Shown here one piece after another: positions 16,035 to 23,594 of a DNA stretch of 64,000 nt. The notes under the pieces were generated by a model. It was not told where the DNA came from, ran no database searches, and saw only the letters and a list, made by a program, of their open reading frames with translations. Position 1 is the stretch's first letter. Every line of letters begins with the position of its first letter. A program made the position numbers and the translations under genes. This DNA comes from CALLVY01 sp937899855 (lineage in GTDB: Bacteria > Bacteroidota > Bacteroidia > Chitinophagales > Saprospiraceae), in assembly GCA_039820405.1 (NCBI GenBank), contig JBCBQC010000015.1, positions 24,426 through 88,425 of the forward strand, read 5' to 3'.

Positions 16035-16937
16035 ATGAAGCAGATTTTACTCGTCCTTTTCCTCGCCATCGGCCCCCTACTCTCGGCCCAGGAACTCAAC
16101 TTCCAAGTATCGGTCAATACGCCCCAGTTGGCCACCACCGATCCCAAAGTATTCGAATCCCTGGAAGGCGCGCTCAACGACTTTTTGAACAACCAAAAAT
16201 GGACAAACGACGTCTTTGAGCCCGAAGAGCGCATCAACTGCAACATCCAGATTACCATCAAGGAAGAAGTGTCGACCAATTCCTTCAAAGCGGATATGGC
16301 CATTCAGGCCGTCCGCCCGGTGTACGGCAGCAATTACGAAACCCCCGTCGTCACCCATATCGACAAGGATGTCTCCTTCGAGTACGAGCCTTTCCAACCC
16401 ATCGTCTACAGCCGCAACGTTTTCAACGACAACCTCTCCTCGATCATTTCCTTTTACATCTACGTCGTACTGGGTATGGATTACGACACTTTTGGCCTCT
16501 TCGGTGGCGATGAGTACTTCCAGATTGCTCAGGACATTCTCAACGCCGTCCCTCCCGCTACGGCCGCTCGCTTTCCCGGCTGGCGCGCCCTCGACGGTCG
16601 ACGCAATCGCTACTGGATCGTCGAAAATATGACGGCTCCCGGTTTGCGTGGGGTTCGGCGGGCCCTGTACAGCTATCACCGCCAGGGGCTCGATATCATG
16701 GCCAACGATGTGGCGACCGGCCGAGTGATCCTCACCCAAGCCCTCGAAGACATCCAGCAAGCCAATCGGAACTACCCCAACTCAATGGCAGTCCGCCTCT
16801 TTATGGCCTCCAAGACCAATGAATTGCTGGAAATATTTAAGGAAAGTCCCTCCGATCAAAAGAATAAGGTCCGCGACGTCATGTCCAAACTCGACGCTTC
16901 CAATGCCTCCCGTTTTCGTCGGGCACTGGGCCGTTGA
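16035..16937 (+). CDS. porD: T9SS protein PorD (DUF4835)
   Basis: Matches the DUF4835/PorD family, a periplasmic protein needed for type IX secretion and gliding. Signal peptide 1-18 (MKQILLVLFLAIGPLLSAQ); mature protein begins ELNFQVSVN. Family blocks visible: ALNDFLNNQKWTNDVFEPEERI, NCNIQITI, VYGSNYETPVVTHID, SIISFYIYVVLGMDYDTF and YRQGLD-like HRQGLDIMAND. At 300 residues it is full length. It follows coaBC by 6 nt, the position it holds in many Bacteroidota; recN, often next, is not here. Confidence 0.93.
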   Translation: MKQILLVLFLAIGPLLSAQELNFQVSVNTPQLATTDPKVFESLEGALNDFLNNQKWTNDVFEPEERINCNIQITIKEEVSTNSFKADMAIQAVRPVYGSNYETPVVTHIDKDVSFEYEPFQPIVYSRNVFNDNLSSIISFYIYVVLGMDYDTFGLFGGDEYFQIAQDILNAVPPATAARFPGWRALDGRRNRYWIVENMTAPGLRGVRRALYSYHRQGLDIMANDVATGRVILTQALEDIQQANRNYPNSMAVRLFMASKTNELLEIFKESPSDQKNKVRDVMSKLDASNASRFRRALGR

Positions 16938-16992
16938 GTCGCTTTTCCAACATTTTGCCCTTTTTTTTCTGCGCTCATATCCGATTTGTCCC

Positions 16993-17020
16993 ACAACTTT
17001 TCGTTTAGAAGTTGTTTAAT
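16993..17020 (+). terminator. Weak hairpin after porD
   Basis: 7-bp stem ACAACTT / AAGTTGT (16993-16999 with 17009-17015), 9-nt loop, then TTAATAT. Probably ends the bamD-porD operon, but the stem is A+T-rich and the T run short. Confidence 0.45.
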
Positions 17021-17043
17021 ATAGGACTCACAAATTAGGATTT

Positions 17044-18669
17044 ATGAATAAATTATCAGGAATATTGGCCCTCTTACTACTGGTGGGATCTACCACGCTG
17101 GTAGCCCAGGGCAACAACGTGCGCCTCGATGCACAGATCAATTGGGGAGAAGAATACACCGAGCCCAGCGGTAGCTTTTTGTCCAAAGTGGTGGCGACCC
17201 AGGGCGAAGGCTTCTACGCCCTGCGCGAGAAACGCGTCACCGGACTCACCGGAGAATTGCCCAATAAGATTTACCTCGAATACTACCACAACCGCAAGAT
17301 GAAGATGCTCAAATCGCGGGAAATCGACTTGCGGTACAAAAATAAGAAGCGGCAGTTGGAGGAGGTGATGATGCTGGGGGGCAAGCTGTACTTGCTGACC
17401 TCTTTCCACAACGAGGCCAAAAAGAAGAATTACCTCTTTACCCAACGCATCGACAACCGCAGCTTGAACCTCAAGAAAGACCTGCAAATGATTGGCGAGA
17501 TCGATACGCGGGGGGTACTGCGGGAAGGATCCTTTGACTATCACATTTCCCGCGATAGCCAGACCATTTTGGTTATCAACAAACTGCCCAATAAAAAATC
17601 CGAGCCGGAGCGTTTCGCCCTCCGGGTCTTTGACGACAACTTTACCGAACAGTGGCAAAAGGACATCCACCTGCCCTACGATAACCAGAATTTTTCGATC
17701 GAAGAATACCGGGTCGACAACGCGGGCAACGTGTACCTGCTGGGCATTTTGTACAATGGCAACCGCGCCAGTTACAAGGGGCGGCCCAACTATCAGTACA
17801 TCATCCTCTCCTACCCCGCCGCAGGGGCCCAGCCCCAGCAGTACAAGCTCCAGCTCCGCGACCAGTTCATTACCGACCTTACCTTCCGCATCGCCAGAAA
17901 TGGTCGACTCGTCTGCTCGGGCTTCTATTCCGACGTCGGAACCGCCTCGGTCAAGGGGACTTATTTCCTCCAAATCGATCCGCAAACCAAGGAGGTTTTT
18001 CAACAAAGCCTCAAAGCCTTTGACTTCGACTTCCTGCTCGATGATTATTCCGCCTCCCGCCAAAGACGCATCCGCCAGGCCGAAGCCGAGGGGAACCTCC
18101 GCAACGAGCCCGAACTCTACCGATATTCCCTCGACGACCTCATCCTCCGCAGTGATGGTGGGGTGGTGCTGATCGCTGAGCAATACTACGTCGACGAACG
18201 CTCCTTCCGCGACATCTACACCGGCGTTTTCAATACCAATTTTTACTACAATTACAACGACATCATCGTCGTCAACATCCGCCCCTCCGGCGAAATCGAA
18301 TGGGCCACACGGATTCCCAAGCGTCAAGTCAGTACCAACGACGGAGGCTACTACAGCTCCTACGCCATGTCGATCGTACGGGATAAAATCTACTTCGTCT
18401 TCAATGACAACCGCCGCAATTACGACGAGCGCAACCACAACAACCGGCTGTACAATTTCAACGGCTCCAATTCGATCATCGCCCTGGCCGAAGTCAGCAA
18501 AGACGGTGGGCTGGAGGTCCGCCCGCTGTTCAACAACCGGGAGGCGTCGATCATCACGCGGCCCAAGGTGTGCAAACAAACCAACAAGCGCGAGATGGTC
18601 ATTTATGGGGAAAAAGGGCGGCGTTATCGCTTTGCCCACTTGGAGTTTGGTCGGACTTCGCGCTCCTAG
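17044..18669 (+). CDS. Secreted protein of unknown function
   Basis: A 541-residue exported protein with signal peptide 1-21 (LALLLLVGSTTLVAQ). I do not recognise a family. The mature part alternates short strands with blocks such as VRVFDDNFTEQW-like LRVFDDNFTEQWQKD, FSIEEYRVDNAGNVYLLG, LTFRIARNGRLVCSGFYSD and DDLILRSDGGVVLIAEQYY, a pattern of evenly spaced strand-turn-strand units that suggests a beta-propeller. It is rich in Asn, Arg and Tyr (NTNFYYNYNDIIVV). There is no sorting domain, lipobox or membrane segment after the signal, so it is probably periplasmic. It stands between porD and purN. Confidence 0.7.
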   Translation: MNKLSGILALLLLVGSTTLVAQGNNVRLDAQINWGEEYTEPSGSFLSKVVATQGEGFYALREKRVTGLTGELPNKIYLEYYHNRKMKMLKSREIDLRYKNKKRQLEEVMMLGGKLYLLTSFHNEAKKKNYLFTQRIDNRSLNLKKDLQMIGEIDTRGVLREGSFDYHISRDSQTILVINKLPNKKSEPERFALRVFDDNFTEQWQKDIHLPYDNQNFSIEEYRVDNAGNVYLLGILYNGNRASYKGRPNYQYIILSYPAAGAQPQQYKLQLRDQFITDLTFRIARNGRLVCSGFYSDVGTASVKGTYFLQIDPQTKEVFQQSLKAFDFDFLLDDYSASRQRRIRQAEAEGNLRNEPELYRYSLDDLILRSDGGVVLIAEQYYVDERSFRDIYTGVFNTNFYYNYNDIIVVNIRPSGEIEWATRIPKRQVSTNDGGYYSSYAMSIVRDKIYFVFNDNRRNYDERNHNNRLYNFNGSNSIIALAEVSKDGGLEVRPLFNNREASIITRPKVCKQTNKREMVIYGEKGRRYRFAHLEFGRTSRS

Positions 18670-18691
18670 CAAAAAAAGACCAATGGGGAGA

Positions 18692-18732
18692 AGGCATTGC
18701 CCAAAAATTGCTCATTTTTGTGGGCAATGCCT
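18692..18732. terminator. Strong hairpin between the unknown secreted gene and purN
   Basis: Perfect 12-bp stem AGGCATTGCCCA / TGGGCAATGCCT (18692-18703 with 18721-18732), extended inside by A-run/T-run pairing. It follows the upstream stop by 23 nt and precedes the purN ATG by 14 nt. No T run follows, so it may be a terminator, a processing stem or a structure in the purN leader. Confidence 0.55.
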
Positions 18733-18746
18733 AAATCCACCGCTAT

Positions 18747-19328
18747 ATGAAAAAAATTGCCCTGTTTGCCTCCGGCCGGGGGAGTAATGCTGCCCAAATT
18801 ATTGCTCACTTCCGGCAGCATCGCAATATTGAGGTTGGCCTGGTCGTTAGCAACAAGTCGACCGCTGGCGTACTGGCGCTGGCGCGAGCCGAGGGCATCC
18901 CCCAGCTGACGCTCCAAAGACAGGAGTTTTACCACACCGAGAACATTTTGGCCAAATTGGCCCAGCATTCCATTGACTTTATTGCCTTGGCGGGCTTTTT
19001 GTGGCTCATTCCGGAGTACCTGGTTCGGGCCTTCGAGGGGGCCATCGTCAATATCCACCCCGCTCTGTTGCCCCGTTACGGAGGCAAGGGCATGTACGGC
19101 CATCACGTTCACCAGGCGGTTTGGCGGGCCCGCGAGCGGGAAAGTGGCATGACCATCCACTACGTCAACGAAGTTTACGACGAAGGGCACATCATCTTTC
19201 AGGCCCGTTGCGCACTGGATCCTAAGGACCAGCCCGAGGACATCGCCCGCAAGGTGCTCGCCCTCGAACACGCCCATTACGCCCCAGTCATTGAAAACAT
19301 TTTGCTCAACAACCACACCCAACCATGA
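18747..19328 (+). CDS. purN: Phosphoribosylglycinamide formyltransferase
   Basis: Transfers the formyl group of 10-formyltetrahydrofolate to GAR, the third step of purine synthesis. The phosphate-binding N-terminus is FASGRGSNAAQII. The catalytic residues are Asn102 and His104 (VNIHPALLPRY) and Asp145 (NEVYDEGHII). Length 193 fits the family. The stop codon overlaps the start of the next gene by 4 nt (ATGA), so the two are translationally coupled, although purine synthesis and the PorE-like protein have no obvious link. Confidence 0.96.
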   Translation: MKKIALFASGRGSNAAQIIAHFRQHRNIEVGLVVSNKSTAGVLALARAEGIPQLTLQRQEFYHTENILAKLAQHSIDFIALAGFLWLIPEYLVRAFEGAIVNIHPALLPRYGGKGMYGHHVHQAVWRARERESGMTIHYVNEVYDEGHIIFQARCALDPKDQPEDIARKVLALEHAHYAPVIENILLNNHTQP

Positions 19329-21415
19329 AGTACCTATTCCTCGGTCTGTTTGCCCTCGCCACCCTTTCCGGCTTCGCTCAGGACCTCAGCTGGAAACAGC
19401 ACGAAAAACTCGGCGATGAGCTGATGGCCCAGGGACAGTACGCCAACGCAGCGGATAATTACGAACTGGCCTGGGAGCAGCGTCCTTCCAAACCCAGCCT
19501 GTTGGCCAAAGCTGCCGATGCCTACCGCCAGTTTCGACACTACCAAAAAGCGGCCGACTGCTACGAGCCCCTCTTGGGCAACAAGAACTTTCCCCTCACC
19601 GCCTGGCATTACGGCCGTTGTCTGAAACAAACCGGACAGTACCAAACGGCGCGGGTCCACCTCCAAAACTTTCTCGATACCTACGAAGGCAAAGACCAAG
19701 CAATCCTCCTCCCCCTCGTTCGGGAGGAGCTGCGGGGCTGCGGACTGGCTCAGGAATGGTCGAAGCAAAAATCCAGCGCCAGCCTCCAAGCCCTGACCGA
19801 GCTCAATACCAAAGCCGCAGATTTTGCCCCCCTCCCCTTCGCCGATGATATCCTCTATTTTTCCTCCACCCGCAAGGGAGTGGCCCGTATCTTTCGCAGC
19901 CAGCGTACGCAAGGCCAGTTTGGATCGGTTGTGGAGCCCAATTTACCCCGGGGACCGGCGGGCCATTTTTGTCACGGCAGCTTTGCGCCCAACAACGAGC
20001 GCTTTTACTTTACCGTGTGCGCCACGGAAGAAAACTGGCGGGGCATTCACACCCCCTGTGAGCTCTACGTGACCATGCGCGAGGCCAATGGCTGGACCAC
20101 GCCCCAAAACATGCGCGATTACGTCAAAATGGATGGCACCACCGTCACTCACCCCTACGTGGTGCACCAGGGCGATACCGAAATTGTCTACTTTAGTTCG
20201 GATCGCAGTGGCGGACGGGGGGGAATGGATATTTGGTTTATGACGCGCCAAATCGTAGGCCGCGATATCGACTTTACTTATCCGCTCAACGCCGGCCCGG
20301 CCGTCAACACGACTGGGGATGAGGTCAGCCCTTTTTACGATACCGAAGCGGGTGAGCTGTACTTCAGCTCCAACGGACGGATCAACGCGGGCGGCCTGGA
20401 CGTATTTCGTATCCGGGGTGCCCAACAGCGTTGGGAAGATGCCGCCAATCTGGGCCCCGCGGTCAATTCCAGTGCCGACGACTACCACTACTTTCCCAAC
20501 CCCGCCGGTACGGGAGCCTTCTTGGTCTCCAACCGCTCCTGGGGAAGGGAAAAGAAGGCCACCACCGATGACGACTTGTATTACCTCCCCTCGGGACAGG
20601 CTCCGATGGCGGCGGGAACCGTGAGCGGCGTCGTTCTTGACCAACAAACGGGGGCCGCCCTCCGGGAGGTCGAGGTCACCATCTATGAAAAGGTCGACCT
20701 CGGTACCAAGCGCCTACTGCAATCTACGATTTCCCAAAATGGGAAATACAGCTTTCCCATTCTCCCAGAACGGGAGTTTTGGATCGAGTCCACCAAGGCC
20801 GGTTACACCAAAACGGGCTTTGAGTTCAATACTTATGAATTTGACGGCACTGATCCCGGGCGACCGATTTACCTGACGGCACAAGCGACCGCCGAGCGTC
20901 CCCAGACGCCGGCAACGCAGCCCAAATCCCCTTCCAGCCGCAGTACGAGCGGCGAGCCCCCGAGTACGCCACCCCGCCCCACACCACCGGCCGTGACGGA
21001 GGAAAGCCCACCGCCCCCACCAACGAAGCTGGTCGCCCGGGACGATGGACGGATGAGTGAGCCTTCGGACAGACGCCCCAAGGTGGCAACGGAAACCTCC
21101 GAGCGCTCCACCTACACCAATTCCCGCTTCAAACGCGATGGCGTCACCACCGATGCCCCCAAACGCGAGGGCATTTACTACAAGGTACAGCTATCCGTTG
21201 TGATCGACTACGATGCGGGGGGCCTGGCCTTTCAAAAGATGCGGGCTCACGGAGACTTGCACACCGAATACATTATCGAAAAGGGTTGGACGCGGGTCCT
21301 CCTCGCGGATTTTGATACCCTGGAGGAGGCCCGTCAAATGATGGACCGAGCGCGTTTGGCGGGTTTTCCCGAAGCCTTTATCGTACGTTACGTCGACGGC
21401 TTCCGCAAAAACTAA
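19325..21415 (+). CDS. PorE-like TPR/PD40/CRD protein with C-terminal SPOR domain
   Basis: A 696-residue exported protein. Signal peptide 1-19; TPR helices about 22-130 (KLGDELMAQGQYANAADNYELA); a PD40/WD40-like propeller about 160-420 with repeated YFSS motifs (ILYFSSTRKG, IVYFSSDRSGGRGGMDIWF, ELYFSSNGRINAGGLDVF); a carboxypeptidase-regulatory-like beta domain about 435-520 (VSGVVLDQQTGAALREVEVTIY); a Pro/Ser/Thr linker; and a SPOR domain from about 613 (IYYKVQLSVVIDYDAG ... GWTRVLLADFDTLEEARQM). The first three domains match the T9SS protein PorE and its relatives, which end instead in an OmpA peptidoglycan-binding domain. SPOR also binds peptidoglycan, so the protein may anchor an outer-membrane complex to the wall. 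Confidence 0.85.
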   Translation: MKYLFLGLFALATLSGFAQDLSWKQHEKLGDELMAQGQYANAADNYELAWEQRPSKPSLLAKAADAYRQFRHYQKAADCYEPLLGNKNFPLTAWHYGRCLKQTGQYQTARVHLQNFLDTYEGKDQAILLPLVREELRGCGLAQEWSKQKSSASLQALTELNTKAADFAPLPFADDILYFSSTRKGVARIFRSQRTQGQFGSVVEPNLPRGPAGHFCHGSFAPNNERFYFTVCATEENWRGIHTPCELYVTMREANGWTTPQNMRDYVKMDGTTVTHPYVVHQGDTEIVYFSSDRSGGRGGMDIWFMTRQIVGRDIDFTYPLNAGPAVNTTGDEVSPFYDTEAGELYFSSNGRINAGGLDVFRIRGAQQRWEDAANLGPAVNSSADDYHYFPNPAGTGAFLVSNRSWGREKKATTDDDLYYLPSGQAPMAAGTVSGVVLDQQTGAALREVEVTIYEKVDLGTKRLLQSTISQNGKYSFPILPEREFWIESTKAGYTKTGFEFNTYEFDGTDPGRPIYLTAQATAERPQTPATQPKSPSSRSTSGEPPSTPPRPTPPAVTEESPPPPPTKLVARDDGRMSEPSDRRPKVATETSERSTYTNSRFKRDGVTTDAPKREGIYYKVQLSVVIDYDAGGLAFQKMRAHGDLHTEYIIEKGWTRVLLADFDTLEEARQMMDRARLAGFPEAFIVRYVDGFRKN

Positions 21416-22410
21416 GGGTATTCGACGGTTTTGATCAGGTGGCCGTGCCGCTCGTTGAATCCGGCGATGCCCTGGAGGCCACCGCTGTGGAGGACCAGGA
21501 TGCGGCTGCCCGGCGCAAAGTATCCTCGCTCGATGAGATCCAGCAGGCCGTAGAAGAGTTTGCCCGTGTAGATGGGATCGAGGGGGATTTGGTAGTTGTG
21601 GGTAAACTGATTGATCCAATCCACCAATTCGGGTCGGAAGCGGGCGTAGCCTCCGAAGTGGTAATCGAGATTGATGGACCAATTTTCGGGGATGGTATGG
21701 GGGAGGTCGGGAGTAAAAGCGGCGCGGTACTTGGCCAGCCAGTTGCTGATGGCGGTGCGGTGAAAATTGCCCTTGAGTACGGAAAAACCCAGTACGGTGC
21801 TGCGATCCTCCAAACCGGCGATCAAACCCGCTGCCGTGCCTCCCGTACCACAGGCTAGGGCGATACAGTCTGGCCAGCCCCCCAGTTGCTCGTGAATTTC
21901 CTCCGCTAGGTCGGCATTGCCACGCAAAGCCAATAAATTGGTCCCCCCTTCGGGCAGGACCAGGGTGGCGTCCGCATCCCAGTCCAAATCGTCTAGCAGG
22001 TCGAGCCCTCGCCGGTACGCTGAGCGGGAGACAAAGCGCAGGTTCATGCCCCGGGCCCGGGCGAAGCGCAGGGTGGGATTTAGTAGCGGTGGGGCCTCCC
22101 CCCGTACGATGCCGATCGAAGACCAGCCCAACCGATGCGCAGCGGCCGCGCTGGCGTAGAGGTGATTGGAGTAGGCGCCCCCAAAGGTGAGCAGTTGCCG
22201 CTTCCCCGCCCGTTGGGCGGTAAACAGGTTGTAGCGCAGCTTGCGCCACTTGTTGCCCCCCAGTTGGGGATGGATCAAATCCTCTCTTTTTACCCAAAGC
22301 TCAAGGCCCCCACTACGGCAAAGGGGATGCTCCAAGCGTTGAATCGGACTGGGTAATTGTAAGGTGGCGATCAATTTTACGAGATTTTGGCCCACAAAAC
22401 ACGGCAGCAC
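21412..22410 (-). CDS. PLP-dependent D-cysteine desulfhydrase / ACC deaminase family enzyme
   Basis: Fold-type II PLP enzyme. The cofactor lysine lies in LGGNKWRKLRYNL (about residues 50-62), followed by TFGGAYSNHLYASAAAAHRLG, and the phosphate-binding loop is CGTGGTAAGLIAG (about residues 190-203). These are the marks of the ACC deaminase/D-cysteine desulfhydrase group, which release ammonia from cyclopropane or D-amino acids; the exact substrate cannot be decided. The start is uncertain: no ATG lies near the N-terminus, so GTG 22410 is used. Its 3' end overlaps that of the PorE-like gene by 4 bp, tail to tail. Confidence 0.88.
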   Translation of the reverse strand: MLPCFVGQNLVKLIATLQLPSPIQRLEHPLCRSGGLELWVKREDLIHPQLGGNKWRKLRYNLFTAQRAGKRQLLTFGGAYSNHLYASAAAAHRLGWSSIGIVRGEAPPLLNPTLRFARARGMNLRFVSRSAYRRGLDLLDDLDWDADATLVLPEGGTNLLALRGNADLAEEIHEQLGGWPDCIALACGTGGTAAGLIAGLEDRSTVLGFSVLKGNFHRTAISNWLAKYRAAFTPDLPHTIPENWSINLDYHFGGYARFRPELVDWINQFTHNYQIPLDPIYTGKLFYGLLDLIERGYFAPGSRILVLHSGGLQGIAGFNERHGHLIKTVEYP

Positions 22411-22718
22411 TTGCGCAGGCTTGATTTTAAACTTATATTTAAAAAAATACTAATTAAACTCGACATCTTTGATTTTTTAATATATCTTTGGCATTATTGT
22501 TGCTCCCCCTAAGATGTTGGACTCAGAGAGAATATAAATAAAAAGGGCAAACCCCTTCAATCCCTTTTCAGAAAAACCCAACAGACCCTAAGAAAGTAAA
22601 CCGATCGACAAAGCTCGATTTAAGCTGTCACAAAAAGACAAAACTTATTTTTTCGTATAGGAAAAATAAAATTACTTTTAACACACTTAATCACACTGCC
22701 GAAACACAATCACGACCC
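22411..22718. other. A+T-rich intergenic region upstream of the small peptide
   Basis: Strongly A+T-rich compared with its neighbours. It carries an exact -7 element TATCTTTG at 22483-22490 on the plus strand and a near match TACTTTTA at about 22672. Small inverted repeats are visible (AAAAGGG ... CCCTTTT near 22545-22570; ATCGA ... TCGAT near 22604-22620). No other credible gene. Confidence 0.5.
22483..22490 (+). promoter_or_regulatory. -7 promoter element (TATCTTTG)
   Basis: Exact TAnnTTTG match pointing toward the 39-residue peptide gene; it would give a leader of roughly 220 nt. Confidence 0.4.
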
Positions 22719-22838
22719 ATGAAGACTCAAAAATTAAAGATCAAAGCTCTTAAAGTACAAAGTTTTGTTACCGCCAAGCCGCAAAATCGCCGGACCAAAG
22801 GTTTGGGCAACGATGGTGGCTACACCTGGGTGGGTTAA
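22719..22838 (+). CDS. Small peptide resembling a Bacteroidota RiPP (pinensin-type lanthipeptide) leader
   Basis: A 39-residue ORF, ATG 22719 to TAA 22836-22838. It begins MKTQKLKIKALKVQSFVT, a Lys/Leu-rich stretch ending in (L/V)-x-S-F-V-T, which I recognise from leaders of Bacteroidota class I (pinensin-type) lanthipeptides. The remainder, AKPQNRRTKGLGNDGGYTWVG, has a leader-core-like TKGLG junction but no Cys and only one Thr after it, so no lanthionine ring could form. A strong terminator begins 23 nt after the stop, making this a compact single-gene unit. No modification enzyme or exporter gene lies nearby. It may be a decayed, divergent or leader-only member. Confidence 0.55.
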   Translation: MKTQKLKIKALKVQSFVTAKPQNRRTKGLGNDGGYTWVG

Positions 22839-22860
22839 ACAACTGACCTTGTTTTACCCG

Positions 22861-22896
22861 AAAAGGGCAATTTCACGTGTTGAAATTGCCCTTTTT
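22861..22896. terminator. Bidirectional intrinsic terminator
   Basis: Perfect 15-bp stem AAAAGGGCAATTTCA / TGAAATTGCCCTTTT with a 5-nt loop; T runs on both strands. It serves the small peptide on the plus strand and the outer-membrane protein gene on the minus strand. Confidence 0.92.
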
Positions 22897-22929
22897 ATAT
22901 TGGTATGGGATAGGGGTTTGGTAGCCCCG

Positions 22930-23529
22930 CTAAAAATCAATATCCACCCGATTACCGCCCCAGGACCAGCCAAACTGAAAGCGCAACTGTCCAAAGGCCG
23001 CTGATAAGTCACGATCCTCTAGCCCGCTCAGCTCCGTACCATCCACAAAGCGATAACCCACCTCTACCGCCAGGTGGAACCAGCGAAAGACATTGACCGC
23101 CACCCCACCGGAAGGCTGAATCACAAAGAGTCGATCGCGACCGGGTTCGCCCCGAAAGCGCGCTTCGCCCGAACCCGCCATCAGACTGACCCGGGGATGA
23201 ATAATCCGGTGTGGCTTGAGGCTGACGCCCAGAATCGGGCCATTAAAGGAAAAATCGAGATTCTGGGTGGGCAGATCGGCGAAGCGAACCTCATCGACCA
23301 GATTATATCCTCCCCAGCCCAAAAAGATGGACTTGTTGAATTCCAGCCCACCGTGCCCCCCGGAAAGTAGGGCATAATCGCCATCAAAGGCGGACAACTG
23401 GAGGCTGGATCCTCCCCAAGCCCCACTCAGACGCAGACCGGAACGACCGAAGACGGTTTCTTCACGCTGGGCCACGGCGGTACCCAGTATTCCCAAACAA
23501 AGGAGAAAGAGTATACTGATTCTTTTCAT
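22930..23529 (-). CDS. Outer-membrane beta-barrel protein (paralog of the gene at 2.8 kb)
   Basis: A 199-residue protein: signal peptide 1-21 (ISILFLLCLGILGTAVAQ), then amphipathic strands with Gly/aromatic turns (LRLSGAWGGSSLQLSAFDG, IFLGWGGYNLV, VFRWFHLAVEVGYRFVDG). It shares the order of motifs R-x-ETVF-x-RS, DRLFV and NVFRW with the protein encoded at 2806-3414 and is its paralog. Role unknown. The bidirectional terminator at 22861-22896 lies just after its stop. Confidence 0.78.
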   Translation of the reverse strand: MKRISILFLLCLGILGTAVAQREETVFGRSGLRLSGAWGGSSLQLSAFDGDYALLSGGHGGLEFNKSIFLGWGGYNLVDEVRFADLPTQNLDFSFNGPILGVSLKPHRIIHPRVSLMAGSGEARFRGEPGRDRLFVIQPSGGVAVNVFRWFHLAVEVGYRFVDGTELSGLEDRDLSAAFGQLRFQFGWSWGGNRVDIDF

Positions 23530-23594
23530 GTGATAAGTCTTTTGATTTTCTTAAACAGACAAAGAACTTGTCACAGCGTTGCACCAATTGGGTA

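Noticed and set aside
17077..18672. 531-codon open frame antisense to the unknown secreted protein
   Set aside because: Val/Asp/Gly-rich shadow of G+C-rich coding DNA; the sense frame has a signal peptide and natural composition.
22765..23004. 79-codon plus-strand frame across the terminator
   Set aside because: It reads through a strong bidirectional terminator into the antisense of an outer-membrane protein gene; the 39-codon frame upstream is the better candidate.
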